Positions 9,690 to 19,512 of a DNA stretch of 64,000 nt are shown piece by piece (the stretch's first letter is position 1; every line of letters begins with the position of its first letter). The notes beneath the pieces were generated by a model. It worked only from the letters and a program-made list of their open reading frames with translations. It was not told where the DNA came from and did not search any database. Both the position numbers and the translations under genes were made by a program. Source of the DNA: Niameybacter massiliensis (GTDB lineage: Bacteria > Bacillota > Clostridia > Lachnospirales > Cellulosilyticaceae); NCBI RefSeq assembly GCF_001282685.1, contig NZ_LN875033.1, forward strand, positions 64,501 to 128,500, given 5' to 3'.

Positions 9690-9803
9690 TTCTACTTCCT
9701 CCGTGTTTTTCATAATTTATTAACTAATTATTACAAAACTATTATAAGAAAAAAGAAATACGCTGTCAACAATATACACATGATTAATTATTTTATCATG
9801 ATA

Positions 9804-10790
9804 TTATTTATATGAAATACCTAATGCAAGGTTTTGTCGCTTGATAAAGTATGCCATTTCATATATATCTACAGGATTCGTCTCATATACACAAAACTTA
9901 GGGTTAATATACTCTACGATTTGCTTTGCAATTTCATGATCAAAGGGTTGATGAGGATCTAACTTTTGTATATGTTGTTTTAAAACACGCATTTTAAGTT
10001 GTGGTGTCTTAGCTTCTCTATACCTTTCAACTAAGTAACTGCGATCTTGTTGCATATAATGTTTAGGAAGTGTCTTATTTAAGTGCACACCATAGATAAA
10101 CTCTTTAAGTTCTCCTAGGTTTTGCACCACTTCTTTCACATAAGTATAACAAGCTTTTTCATTACCTATTTTAAGATTGGTTAAAATCAAATGAGAGATA
10201 TCCATAAGCAAACCTTTTTGTCCATACTTCACACCGTCTAAAAGTTTTTTAGTTACCTGTTTATCAAGATAAGTAAGTCCTGGCCACCAAAGATTTTCGA
10301 ATAATAACATAGGCCCTTCTTCATCCGCTGGAAAGACTGCATTTATAAGTTCAATTGTAGCATCTACGATTTCATCATCTGTGTAATCAAATTGCCAAGT
10401 AAATGAATCCTCCATACAAATATGACTTACATGGAATACCATATACTTAGCCCCAAGAGCTTTTGCTCTTGCATATTGTGCTTTGTAGCACTCTATCATT
10501 ACTTCTTTACTTGCCCCACCATAATAATCTAACATAGCTTGGTGACCACCTAGTAAGCCTTCTACCTTAGCTGTATCGCCTCTCCAAAAGTCTAACCACA
10601 TTGGGTAAAAACTTAAGTGTACACCTTTTACAACACCTTCTGGAATTTTATTGATATCATAGTCCATGGTAAGTCCAAGCTCTATACCCTCCATATGATG
10701 TTTCTCACTAAATGCTTTAATTTTATCCCAATCATCATTGAACCATTCAATATATTTGGGTGTTGTAGAAATATGAAATAATCTTTCCAT
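9804..10790 (-). CDS. TIM-barrel protein of the xylose isomerase/AP endonuclease-2 fold
   Basis: A 328-residue cytosolic protein. Segments MEGIELGLTMDYD, GVHLSFYPMW, AKYMVFHVSHICMED, MLLFENLWWPG, KGLLMDISHLILTN and YGVHLNKT appear in the order of beta strands in sugar-phosphate isomerase-like TIM barrels. Several His, Glu and Asp residues at strand ends could bind a metal. It is not an obvious endonuclease IV, and the substrate is unknown. It may be co-transcribed with the small membrane protein upstream (33-bp gap). Confidence 0.7.
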   Translation of the reverse strand: MERLFHISTTPKYIEWFNDDWDKIKAFSEKHHMEGIELGLTMDYDINKIPEGVVKGVHLSFYPMWLDFWRGDTAKVEGLLGGHQAMLDYYGGASKEVMIECYKAQYARAKALGAKYMVFHVSHICMEDSFTWQFDYTDDEIVDATIELINAVFPADEEGPMLLFENLWWPGLTYLDKQVTKKLLDGVKYGQKGLLMDISHLILTNLKIGNEKACYTYVKEVVQNLGELKEFIYGVHLNKTLPKHYMQQDRSYLVERYREAKTPQLKMRVLKQHIQKLDPHQPFDHEIAKQIVEYINPKFCVYETNPVDIYEMAYFIKRQNLALGISYK

Positions 10791-10823
10791 TTGATCCTCT
10801 TTCTAAGCCTATTGTTTAATGTC

Positions 10824-11351
10824 CTATTTTAATTTATAACTTGTTGCTGGTTTTGCTGCCTTGATGAGTTCTCTAAGCTTTGCTACAGTTTCAGAATCCA
10901 TATTATGCTTTGGTAAAAGTTGTGCTTGTACAGGATCTACAAAAAATCTGAAGTCTTTGCCTGTTTCTACAATTCTTACATAAGTATCCCAAGATACTGT
11001 ATCTTCTAGTTCACCTACTTTAAGGTAAATATTCTCTTTAGAAAATACATACTCTGTTGTACCTGAAAACACTGGTGATTGCATCTGAGATGCTGTTATA
11101 TTCCATATTTTAAAAGGTTTCCCGATTAAAAGGAGAGCTGCAGCAATAATCCATATAATATTATCTGCAAAAAATAAATCTATACGTCCAGTATTTTGGA
11201 TAAATTGATACCCTATCCATCCTAGGATACCTAATCCTATTACAACAAGTATTTTGCTAAACCATGTACGGTAACCTACCCATACGTTATAGCGCCATAC
11301 GTCACTAATTTTCATTTTAATCTTCACTGCAAGTTCATTCGTTTCTGTCAT
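10824..11351 (-). CDS. YcxB-like membrane protein with two TM helices
   Basis: A 175-residue protein starting at the ATG at 11351, seven bases after AAAGAGGTG; the GTG two codons earlier touches that site. Two adjacent hydrophobic helices lie at about residues 32-50 and 65-80 (ILVVIGLGILGWIGYQF, IIWIIAAALLLIG). A cytoplasmic beta-rich tail carries EYVFSKENIYLKVGELEDTVSWDTYVRIVET, the pattern of the YcxB-like C-terminal domain. Family function is unknown. It lies between an ABC exporter pair and a TIM-barrel gene on the same strand. Confidence 0.65.
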   Translation of the reverse strand: MTETNELAVKIKMKISDVWRYNVWVGYRTWFSKILVVIGLGILGWIGYQFIQNTGRIDLFFADNIIWIIAAALLLIGKPFKIWNITASQMQSPVFSGTTEYVFSKENIYLKVGELEDTVSWDTYVRIVETGKDFRFFVDPVQAQLLPKHNMDSETVAKLRELIKAAKPATSYKLK

Positions 11352-11403
11352 TTTCACACCTCTTTACATTGTTAATATCTCTGATTCATCTTTTATCTTT
11401 TGT

Positions 11404-13452
11404 TTAAGACATAACCTGACTTTGTAATGCTAATTGGTACAAGTTATAGTAAATGCCCTTATTACTTAATAGGGTTTGATGGTTCCCCATCTCTCTTATT
11501 TTACCTTTATGTAACACAATAATATTATCAGCATGTTGGATTGTAGACAAGCGGTGAGCTACCATTAATGTTGTACGACCTTCCATCATCTTATAAAGTG
11601 CATCTTGAATTAAGCTTTCTGTCTCTGTATCAATATTAGCTGTGGCCTCATCTAAAATAAAGATTTTAGGGTTATAAGCAACTGCCCTAGCAAAGGAAAT
11701 GAGCTGACGTTGTCCTGTAGAGAGGCTCGCCCCTCTTTCTAATACTTTTTCATTGTATTTTTGTGGTAATCTCTCAATAAATTCATGAGCATTAACAAGC
11801 TTACTTGCCTTTTCAATCGTTTCCTGGGAAATAGTGTCGTTTCCTAAGCGAATATTGCTTTTTACATCTCCAGTAAACATAAATACATCTTGAAGTACTT
11901 GTCCTACTTGACTTCTTAAAGAAGCAATATCATATTCTTTAATATCTCTACCATCTATTAAAATTTGTCCTTTTTGAATGTCATAATAACGGCAAATTAG
12001 ACTCAGAATAGATGTTTTACCTGCTCCTGTTGCACCTACAAAGGCTACCTTTTGTCCTGCTTCAATCGTGAAAGAAACATCTTTTAAGATCCACTCTTCT
12101 TCCTCATAAGCAAACCAAACATTTTTAAATTCTATAGAGCCATTAAACTCTTCTTCAATCTTATAAGTTCCATTATTAATTTCATTCTCTTCATCTAAAA
12201 TTGTGAAGATTTTCTCTGCTGAAGCAAGTGCTGATTGAAGTACACTGAAGTTCTCTGCTAATTGTTCAATAGGTCCAAAGAAATCTTTTGTATAAGAAAC
12301 CATAATAATTAATGCACCTACGCTCATAGCACCTTTAAGTACACTATTTCCACCTACTAAAAGGACAAGACCCACACCAACTGTTGAAAGAACGAAAATA
12401 AATGGTCTAAAGAGCATGAATGCTGTCATTTCTCTCATGCCTGCTTTATATAACTTTGTATTAATAGATTTCATTTGTTTAACTTTAGCATCTTCTCTTG
12501 TGAAAATTTGTATAATACGCATACCTGAAATATGCTCTGATAAAAATGTATTCATTTGTGTTAGGCGATTACGTACATCTCTATATGCGATTCTTGAAAA
12601 GTATTTGTAAACAAAGGTTGCGCCTACTACTAATGGAATGAGTGCAAACACCCAAAGAGCTGTTCTTACATCTGTAGCAAGCATCATGACCATAACCCCT
12701 AATAGGAACAATACTTGTTTGAGTAAGTTTACAAGTACACTTGTGTACATTTCATTTAAAGTTTCTGTATCATTTGTTACACGTGTTACCAGTTTACCTA
12801 TTGGATTTTGATGATAGAATCTATCTGGTAAATAAAGCATTTTTTCATAAATTTCATGGCGTACTGCTAAAATAATCTTCTGTCCAATATATTGTAAGAT
12901 CATTGCTTGTAAATATAAAAATCCAAAGCTTATAACAAGAACAAGTAAGAAGAGTATTGCAAGCCTACCTAACTCTGGTAGATTAAGACTTCTTAATACT
13001 TTCAACTCTTCTTTTAAAAGTACACGTCCTTCATAAGTATTCCCATTTAATTCTAGACTTACACCCTCTGTTTGGATGGTTAATGCTTGACTATAATCTT
13101 CCGGTGTCATACCTTCTAATGCTTTGCTATCTTCTAGCTTCATCTCATCAATCCAGTAATATACATTTTTATACTGAATCATCTGATGTACAGTATCTAC
13201 TACATCATTTGCTTGTAGCTGTCTTATATTCTCCCCTTCAAAAGTTACAGTACCTTCTGAGTCTGTTACAGCGATATAAGGTGTCTTATAACCTTCTGTA
13301 AATAAGTCTACAGCATTTCCTATAAGCACAGGCTTAGCTAAATCAGCCACTGTACTTATAAGCATTAAGGCCAGTACAACAAAGAACCAACCTTTGTATG
13401 GTTTTGCATAAGCTAATAAACGTCTAATAAGTCCACTATCTTGTGTTTTCAT
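11404..13452 (-). CDS. ABC exporter half-transporter with extracellular insert (BmrD-like, catalytic Glu present)
   Basis: 682 residues, starting at MKTQDSG (13452), eight bases after a GGGGGG ribosome site and 13 bases after the partner's stop. It has a TM domain (six helices), then a nucleotide-binding domain with Walker A GATGAGKT (473-480) and Walker B ILDEA with catalytic Glu602. The signature is LSTGQ (577-581) instead of LSGGQ. About 105 residues (53-159) are inserted between TM1 and TM2 and should lie outside the cell. Bacillus BmrD has a comparable extracellular domain. With the 13466 gene it forms a heterodimer with one active and one degenerate ATP site, probably a drug exporter. 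Confidence 0.88.
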   Translation of the reverse strand: MKTQDSGLIRRLLAYAKPYKGWFFVVLALMLISTVADLAKPVLIGNAVDLFTEGYKTPYIAVTDSEGTVTFEGENIRQLQANDVVDTVHQMIQYKNVYYWIDEMKLEDSKALEGMTPEDYSQALTIQTEGVSLELNGNTYEGRVLLKEELKVLRSLNLPELGRLAILFLLVLVISFGFLYLQAMILQYIGQKIILAVRHEIYEKMLYLPDRFYHQNPIGKLVTRVTNDTETLNEMYTSVLVNLLKQVLFLLGVMVMMLATDVRTALWVFALIPLVVGATFVYKYFSRIAYRDVRNRLTQMNTFLSEHISGMRIIQIFTREDAKVKQMKSINTKLYKAGMREMTAFMLFRPFIFVLSTVGVGLVLLVGGNSVLKGAMSVGALIIMVSYTKDFFGPIEQLAENFSVLQSALASAEKIFTILDEENEINNGTYKIEEEFNGSIEFKNVWFAYEEEEWILKDVSFTIEAGQKVAFVGATGAGKTSILSLICRYYDIQKGQILIDGRDIKEYDIASLRSQVGQVLQDVFMFTGDVKSNIRLGNDTISQETIEKASKLVNAHEFIERLPQKYNEKVLERGASLSTGQRQLISFARAVAYNPKIFILDEATANIDTETESLIQDALYKMMEGRTTLMVAHRLSTIQHADNIIVLHKGKIREMGNHQTLLSNKGIYYNLYQLALQSQVMS

Positions 13453-13465
13453 TCTCATATCCCCC

Positions 13466-15214
13466 CTATGCCTCACTAATCTCTTCTTCAAGTTGTTGTT
13501 TTCTATACATTTCTGCATAAATTCCATCAACTGCAAGTAGACTCTCGTGGTCTCCATATTCAGCAATATGGCCATTTTCAAGTACCACGATATGTTCTGC
13601 ATGACGTACTGTTGAAATACGATGGGCAATAATAATGTTCGTTTTATCCTGTCTTACTTCTTTTAGATTATTTAAGATAAGCTCCTCTGTCTTTGTATCT
13701 ACTGCAGATAAAGAGTCATCTAGAATCAAGATTGGTGTATCTAAAATAAGTGCCCTTGCAATAGATACTCTTTGTTTTTGACCTCCAGAAAGTGTTGTTC
13801 CTCTTTCTCCTACTACTGTCTCATATTGATGTGGGAAGTCGATAATATTTTTATGTACATCTGCCTTCTTGGCTGCTTCTTCTACTGTCTCACGAGATAT
13901 ATGATCTACACCAAATCCAATATTGTTCATAATTGTATCACTAAATAAGAAGTTATCTTGTGGTACATATCCTATTTGTTTTCTGACATCTTGTATTTTT
14001 GCATCCATAATATCTGTTTCATCTAAGAAGATGCTTCCCTCTGGTGCATTATAAATTCTAAGAAGTAAATTAACTAATGTTGACTTCCCACTTCCTGTTC
14101 GTCCAAGTACAGCTAACGTTTCACCTGGTTTAACTTCTAAGCATATATCTTTTAAACCTGGTTGATTGTTATCTGGGAAATTAAAGTTAAGATGATTAAT
14201 GCGAATATGTCCCTCTAACTTAGGTAATACCTCTGCATCTTCTCTATCTTGAACCTGACTTGTTTCGCTTAACACTTCATCTATTCTTTTTACAGATGCC
14301 ATGCCTTGAGCAAAAGTATTAATCCCCATAGCGATAGCTTGCATTGGCCAACTTAGCATTAAAATATATTGATTGAAAGCTACAAATTCACCTATTGTAA
14401 TCTCATTAATCATAGTCAAATAACCACCATATCCTATTGAGATTAATAAACTTGAACCTACTAAAAAGATAACAAGTGGATTAAGAAATGCTGATAGTTT
14501 AGCAAGTTTTAAGTTCTTTGTATAATTATCTTCTGCTATTTCATCAAAGTCTTGTAAGTCATAGTACTCTTGTACAAAAGACTTAATAACTTTAATCCCG
14601 GAAAAGGACTCTTGTACTTTATCGGATAGAAGAGCAAAGGCTTCTTGTTTTTGTTTAAAACGCTTTTTTATAATTCTTCCAAAATAGTAACTTGAAAGAG
14701 CAATAAGTGGCATCGGTAAAATTGCAACCAAAGTAAGCTTAAGGTCTATAGCAAATGCCATTTGCCCAATAACCATAACTGTCATAATAACAGCATCAAA
14801 TATAGTAATAACACCAGGTCCTACCATCATACGAATAGCATTTAAGTCGTTAGTTGCATATGCCATTAAATTTCCTGTTTTATGTTCATTAAAATATTGA
14901 CTATCTAGTGTTACCCATTTTTCAAATAAGTCTTCCCTAACATCTCTTTCTACTTTTCTAGCTGACCCAATGATACAATAACGCCATCCTATACGGCATA
15001 ATCCCATAATCACGGCTACACCTATAAGGAGCATGACCATTTGTAGTATGCCCTCTGATGTCATACTTCCATCTTTAATTCCATCTGTAACACTACCTGT
15101 TATCTTTGGAATAAAGAGTTGCATATAGTCTACCGCTAATAAAACCATTATGCCTATTAAATACAACCATTTATACTTATTAATATATTTCTTTAGTACG
15201 TCTTGACTATTCAT
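13466..15214 (-). CDS. ABC exporter half-transporter with degenerate Walker B (BmrC-like)
   Basis: 582 residues, with a six-helix TM domain and a nucleotide-binding domain. Walker A is GRTGSGKS (371-378) and the signature LSGGQ is canonical (475-479). Walker B reads LILDDS, so Asp500 replaces the catalytic glutamate. This is the mirror of its partner, which has the Glu but a weak signature, as in heterodimeric type IV exporters such as BmrCD. GGGAGG precedes the ATG. It is first gene of the two-gene operon, with a 13-base gap to the partner. Confidence 0.9.
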   Translation of the reverse strand: MNSQDVLKKYINKYKWLYLIGIMVLLAVDYMQLFIPKITGSVTDGIKDGSMTSEGILQMVMLLIGVAVIMGLCRIGWRYCIIGSARKVERDVREDLFEKWVTLDSQYFNEHKTGNLMAYATNDLNAIRMMVGPGVITIFDAVIMTVMVIGQMAFAIDLKLTLVAILPMPLIALSSYYFGRIIKKRFKQKQEAFALLSDKVQESFSGIKVIKSFVQEYYDLQDFDEIAEDNYTKNLKLAKLSAFLNPLVIFLVGSSLLISIGYGGYLTMINEITIGEFVAFNQYILMLSWPMQAIAMGINTFAQGMASVKRIDEVLSETSQVQDREDAEVLPKLEGHIRINHLNFNFPDNNQPGLKDICLEVKPGETLAVLGRTGSGKSTLVNLLLRIYNAPEGSIFLDETDIMDAKIQDVRKQIGYVPQDNFLFSDTIMNNIGFGVDHISRETVEEAAKKADVHKNIIDFPHQYETVVGERGTTLSGGQKQRVSIARALILDTPILILDDSLSAVDTKTEELILNNLKEVRQDKTNIIIAHRISTVRHAEHIVVLENGHIAEYGDHESLLAVDGIYAEMYRKQQLEEEISEA

Positions 15215-15267
15215 CTTTTACCTCCCTATAAACCCAAATACTAAAAGCTATTATCTATACAAATTTA

Positions 15268-15299
15268 GGGACTGTTACAACCTATGTCATAACAGTCCC
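15268..15299. terminator. Hairpin, weak terminator
   Basis: A perfect 10-bp stem (GGGACTGTTA) with a 12-base loop, downstream of the Spo0E-like gene. The U tail is poor. Confidence 0.4.
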
Positions 15300-15335
15300 G
15301 ATTTATCTCATGACTAACATCTGTAAAAAATCTGT

Positions 15336-15494
15336 CTATTTAGTGAGCTGCATATACTGTACAATAAGCTCATCTAAACTCTGACTTAAATGAATAATAT
15401 CTTCATCATCTTGCCCATCTTCGTAAGTCCCCAACATATCATTCAGCTCTTGTCTTGCCTCTTCTATTTGCCTTACGATTTCGTGCCTTAGCAT
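15336..15494 (-). CDS. Spo0E-like aspartyl-phosphate phosphatase (52 residues)
   Basis: A short two-helix protein with AGGAGGGACAT before the ATG at 15494. The C-terminal helix carries SQSLDELIVQYM. This matches the SxxLDxLI signature of Spo0E family phosphatases, which remove phosphate from Spo0A and so delay sporulation. Length and the helix-acidic loop-helix layout fit the family. A perfect 11-bp inverted repeat lies upstream (15525-15563). Whether it acts on Spo0A cannot be read from sequence. Confidence 0.75.
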   Translation of the reverse strand: MLRHEIVRQIEEARQELNDMLGTYEDGQDDEDIIHLSQSLDELIVQYMQLTK

Positions 15495-15524
15495 ATGTCC
15501 CTCCTATTAAGGTAATGCCCGTAG

Positions 15525-15563
15525 TATGTTTCAAAATCTCTCCCAATATTCCTTTGAAACATA
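15525..15563. repeat. Inverted repeat upstream of the Spo0E-like gene
   Basis: The arms TATGTTTCAAA and TTTGAAACATA are perfect 11-bp complements around a 17-base loop. They lack a T run, so an operator or a structured leader is more likely than a terminator. Confidence 0.6.
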
Positions 15564-15580
15564 TTTTATCTAGAAATATA

Positions 15581-16534
15581 CTATTGAAGAGTTGTACCTA
15601 CTAAGGCTGCTCCAATAATACCTGCATCATTACCTAAAATAGCTGCTCTAACTGGATTTCTAAGTTCAAGCCCTGGACACATCTGCGCCTGTGCATATTT
15701 TGTAACAGGTACTGTTAAGTTCTCACCTTGTGCACTCATACCACCACCAAGTACAACTACACCTGGTTGTAACATATAAGCAAGGTTAGCTACACCATAT
15801 GCTACATATTTGAAGTATTGATCAAGTACTTCATTTGCTACCACATCACCTGCTTGTGCTGCATCAAATACAATTTTAGCTGTCATGCCCTCTAAGTTTC
15901 CTTCTACCATAGTTGCAAGAAGAGAACCTGGATTAGCTGTTGCCGCTACCTTTGCATCATTGATAAGTGCTGTTGCAGAAGCATATTGTTCCCAACATCC
16001 TTTACGACCACAGCCACATGGACGACCATTTAACTCAAGAACATGGTGACCAATTTCACCACCACCGCAAAAAGCACCACTATATACTTTACCGCCGATG
16101 ATGATCCCACCACCAACACCTGTACCTAATGTTACAACAACTACATCTTTCTCACCTTTAGCTGCACCACAAATAGCTTCTGCTAAAGCTGCACAGTTTG
16201 CATCGTTTTCTACATACACATTAAGGTTAATATACTTTTGAATTTCTTCTCTTACATTTACCTCATTGAAGTTTAAGTTACTTGCATAGTGAATAATCCC
16301 TTCAACTGGAGAAGCAATTCCTGGGCTTCCAATACCAATTGAGTGTACATCAGATTCTGTAAGACCATGTTTATTCATAATCTGTCTACATACATCTGCC
16401 ATGTCTTTAAGTACTGCCTCTGATGAACGTTCTCTTCCTGTAGGAATAACAATTTTATCAATAATTTGATATTCATCATTTACTAATCCTACTTTAATTG
16501 TTGTCCCACCTAAATCTACACCAATATAATACAT
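15581..16534 (-). CDS. glcK: ROK-family glucokinase
   Basis: 317 residues. An N-terminal ATPase phosphate loop (GVDLGGTTIKVGL), the sugar-binding ENDANCAALAE segment and the zinc motif CGCGRKGCWEQ are all present. These are hallmarks of ROK glucokinases, which make glucose 6-phosphate from ATP and glucose in the cytosol. GGAGGATTAGGG precedes the ATG. It lies 20 bases after hprK on the same strand, so sugar phosphorylation and catabolite control are probably co-expressed. A ROK kinase for another hexose is possible. Confidence 0.9.
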   Translation of the reverse strand: MYYIGVDLGGTTIKVGLVNDEYQIIDKIVIPTGRERSSEAVLKDMADVCRQIMNKHGLTESDVHSIGIGSPGIASPVEGIIHYASNLNFNEVNVREEIQKYINLNVYVENDANCAALAEAICGAAKGEKDVVVVTLGTGVGGGIIIGGKVYSGAFCGGGEIGHHVLELNGRPCGCGRKGCWEQYASATALINDAKVAATANPGSLLATMVEGNLEGMTAKIVFDAAQAGDVVANEVLDQYFKYVAYGVANLAYMLQPGVVVLGGGMSAQGENLTVPVTKYAQAQMCPGLELRNPVRAAILGNDAGIIGAALVGTTLQ

Positions 16535-16554
16535 CCCTAATCCTCCATCAAGCT

Positions 16555-17493
16555 TTAATTATTAAAATTATTTTGTAAGTTATTCATAACACGTTCATTA
16601 AGTGCTTCTGCTGCATTATATCCCATTTTCTTTTGTCTAAAGTTAATTGCTGCAGTTTCACAAATAATAGCTAAATTTCTACCTGGTCTAATTGGAATTG
16701 AGTGACTTACTACATTAATTCCTAATATATCGATATACTCATTTGTTAAACCTAATCGATCATATTGCTTCTTCTGATCCCAATTTTCTAATTTAACAAT
16801 AAGGTCAATATTTTTCATTTCTTTAACTGAACCTACACCAAAAATTTGTTTAACATCTACGATGCCAATACCACGTACTTCTATAAAGTGGCGAATAACC
16901 TCTGGTGCTGAACCAAGTAAAGTGGTTCCTGAAACACGTTTAATTTCTACAGCGTCATCTGCTACTAGACGATGTCCCCTTCTTACAAGTTCTAGGGCTG
17001 TTTCACTCTTACCAATACCACTTTCTCCTGTAATCAGTACACCTTCTCCATAGATATCTACAAGTACACCATGCATAGAAATACGAGGTGCTAACTCTAC
17101 GTGTAGCCATCTATTCACTTCTGCTAAGAAGCTAGTTGTAGACATATTGGTCTTAAATAATGGGATGCCACTTTTTTCAGCATACTCAACCATTTCTGGG
17201 AATGGCTCTATTTCTTCTCTACAAAATACAATACAAGGAATTTCTGTATAGCTCATAAGACGTTCTACACACTTTTTCCTCTCATCTTCTGGCATTTGTT
17301 CCATGTAGGTATGTTCTACTTTACCAATGATTTGTAATCTTGTTGGATCGAAATAGTCAAAGAACCCTGCTAACTGAAGAGCTGGTCTATTAACATCTGA
17401 GTCCTTTATTTGTCTATTTTCATACTCAATATTTGGTGTTAAAGGCTCTAGCTTAAAATGTTCAATCAATTTACTTACTTTTACAGAATACAT
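16555..17493 (-). CDS. hprK: HPr kinase/phosphorylase
   Basis: 312 residues. HprK phosphorylates Ser46 of HPr in response to glycolytic state and reverses the reaction when phosphate is high, which sets CcpA-type catabolite repression. The Walker A GESGIGKSE and the family signature around IEVRGIGIVDVKQIFG are present, with the N-terminal regulatory domain before them. AAGGAGTAAAGGC precedes the ATG. It lies between uvrC and glcK, with about 50 and 20-base gaps, suggesting one transcript. Confidence 0.96.
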   Translation of the reverse strand: MYSVKVSKLIEHFKLEPLTPNIEYENRQIKDSDVNRPALQLAGFFDYFDPTRLQIIGKVEHTYMEQMPEDERKKCVERLMSYTEIPCIVFCREEIEPFPEMVEYAEKSGIPLFKTNMSTTSFLAEVNRWLHVELAPRISMHGVLVDIYGEGVLITGESGIGKSETALELVRRGHRLVADDAVEIKRVSGTTLLGSAPEVIRHFIEVRGIGIVDVKQIFGVGSVKEMKNIDLIVKLENWDQKKQYDRLGLTNEYIDILGINVVSHSIPIRPGRNLAIICETAAINFRQKKMGYNAAEALNERVMNNLQNNFNN

Positions 17494-17542
17494 GCCTTTA
17501 CTCCTTTTTTCTGTTTTTTTACACTATATTACATTATATCAT

Positions 17543-19378
17543 CTATCTTTTATGGAAAAAAGTATAAATATTCATTGCTACATCTTTTGTAATCCCTGGT
17601 ACCGATTCTATCTCTTCTACAGATGCCTGTCTTAAAAGCTCCACACTTTTAAAGTGATTCATCAAGTATTTTTTACGTTCCTTACCTACCCCCTTAATAT
17701 CATCTAGGACAGATTGAACTTGTGCTTTACTTCTAAGTTTCTTATGGTACTCAATAGCAAATCGGTGTACCTCATCTTGGATACGGGTAATAAGCTTGAA
17801 GCCTTCTGTAGTGGGTTTTAATAATATCTCTTCATTTTGGTACAATAACCCTCTTGTCCTATGTTTATCATCCTTAACCATACCACATACTGGAATATTG
17901 AGTTTATATTTATCCAATATTTTCTCTGCTACACCGACTTGCCCTTTTCCACCATCCATTAAAATTAGATCTGGCATTTTGGTAAAACTATCTTCTTCGC
18001 CTTTTTGGACAAGCCTTGCAATTCTTCTATCTAGTACCTCTTCCATACTTCCATAATCATTAGGGCCTTGTATACTTTTAATCTTAAATTTACGATAGTC
18101 ACTACGTTTAGGCTTACCTTTTTCAAAGACAACCATACCACCTACAGATTCAATCCCTTGTGTATTAGAAATATCATACGCTTCTATACGATTAAGCTGT
18201 ATATTAAATCCAAGAGCTTCTTGTATTTCACTCAATGCCCCTTGGGTTCTTGCTTCTTGACGCCTAATCTCATCGCCAAATTGACTTAAAGTAATATAGG
18301 CATTCTTACTTGCTAGTTCTAATAGATTATGCTTTGTCCCTTTTTGTGGGAGAATTAAACTGACTTTACTTCCCTTATGCATGGTTAAATATTCTTCAAC
18401 AACTTGTTGATCCTCTGGCATTTTCTCTACTAGAATTTGCTTTGGAATAAATGTTGCCTCTGAATAAAATTGTACAATGAAATCACTAAAGATTTGCTCT
18501 ATGTCCTCTCCTTGTGTGTCATTGATTAAGAAGTGCTCTCGACCAATGAGCTTACCTTGTCGTACAAAGTAAATCTGCATTAATGTATCTTTTTCACTTC
18601 TTGCAAAAGCAATAACATCTTGGTCTTCCATACTGCTATTACTTGCAGTTTGCTTTTGTTCTATCTTTTTAATAGCAGTAAGTTGGTCTCTTAAGAGTGC
18701 TGCTTTTTCAAACTCTAAGTTCATAGACGCTTCTTCCATACTTTTTTCAAGACGTTTAATAATATCTTGATATTTCCCTCCTAAGAAAGATACCACTTCT
18801 TCTATAATTGCCTTATAGTCTGTTTCGTTAATTTCAGCAATACATGGTCCACTACATTGTCCAATATGATAATTCAAACAAGCACGTTCCTTATTAATAT
18901 CTCTAGGGAGTACCCTTGTACACGTACGAAGTGGCCACGTCTTCTTAATAAACTCTACCATTTCCCACATAGCATTGGAATCTGTATAAGGCCCAAAATA
19001 TTTAGCACCATCTTTTTTCATCTTCCTTACTACTGTTACCCTTGGAAAGGCATTATGAATATCTACTCTTATATAAGGATAATGTTTATCATCTTTCAAC
19101 CTTATATTATATTTAGGGTTATATCTTTTAATTAAATTACATTCTAAAACCAAAGCTTCTAGCTCGGATGTCGTTACAATATATTCAAAACTCTTAATCT
19201 GTTCTACTAATCTAATAGTTTTTATAGAATGACTTTTTGACTGTTGAAAATACTGTTTTACACGATTTTTAAGACTAACAGCTTTGCCTACATAAATTAT
19301 TTGATCCAGTTCATTCTTCATCAGATAAACACCTGGTGAACCTGGTAACTTTTTGAGTTCTTCTTTTATATCAAACAT
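17543..19378 (-). CDS. uvrC: Excinuclease ABC subunit C
   Basis: 611 residues. UvrC makes both incisions in nucleotide excision repair. It has an N-terminal GIY-YIG nuclease (SPGVYLMKNELDQIIYVGKA) for the 3' cut, then a cysteine-bearing linker. The UvrB-binding UVR motif is at about 205-240. The C-terminal RNase H-like domain (YDISNTQG, DGGKGQ) makes the 5' cut, and a terminal helix-hairpin-helix (VPGITKDVAMNIYTFF) completes it. AAAGGAG precedes the ATG. No LexA-like box was seen upstream, in contrast to uvrA and uvrB. Confidence 0.97.
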   Translation of the reverse strand: MFDIKEELKKLPGSPGVYLMKNELDQIIYVGKAVSLKNRVKQYFQQSKSHSIKTIRLVEQIKSFEYIVTTSELEALVLECNLIKRYNPKYNIRLKDDKHYPYIRVDIHNAFPRVTVVRKMKKDGAKYFGPYTDSNAMWEMVEFIKKTWPLRTCTRVLPRDINKERACLNYHIGQCSGPCIAEINETDYKAIIEEVVSFLGGKYQDIIKRLEKSMEEASMNLEFEKAALLRDQLTAIKKIEQKQTASNSSMEDQDVIAFARSEKDTLMQIYFVRQGKLIGREHFLINDTQGEDIEQIFSDFIVQFYSEATFIPKQILVEKMPEDQQVVEEYLTMHKGSKVSLILPQKGTKHNLLELASKNAYITLSQFGDEIRRQEARTQGALSEIQEALGFNIQLNRIEAYDISNTQGIESVGGMVVFEKGKPKRSDYRKFKIKSIQGPNDYGSMEEVLDRRIARLVQKGEEDSFTKMPDLILMDGGKGQVGVAEKILDKYKLNIPVCGMVKDDKHRTRGLLYQNEEILLKPTTEGFKLITRIQDEVHRFAIEYHKKLRSKAQVQSVLDDIKGVGKERKKYLMNHFKSVELLRQASVEEIESVPGITKDVAMNIYTFFHKR

Positions 19379-19512
19379 AGCGTTACTCCTTTTTTCTTCT
19401 CTTATTCAAGTATAAACTACTTTTAATGGTTTATATATACTAATTTTTACCAGAATATTCTTCTCATTACTTTAAATACTATTTATAGACTTTAATTTTA
19501 GGAGGACTTCAT

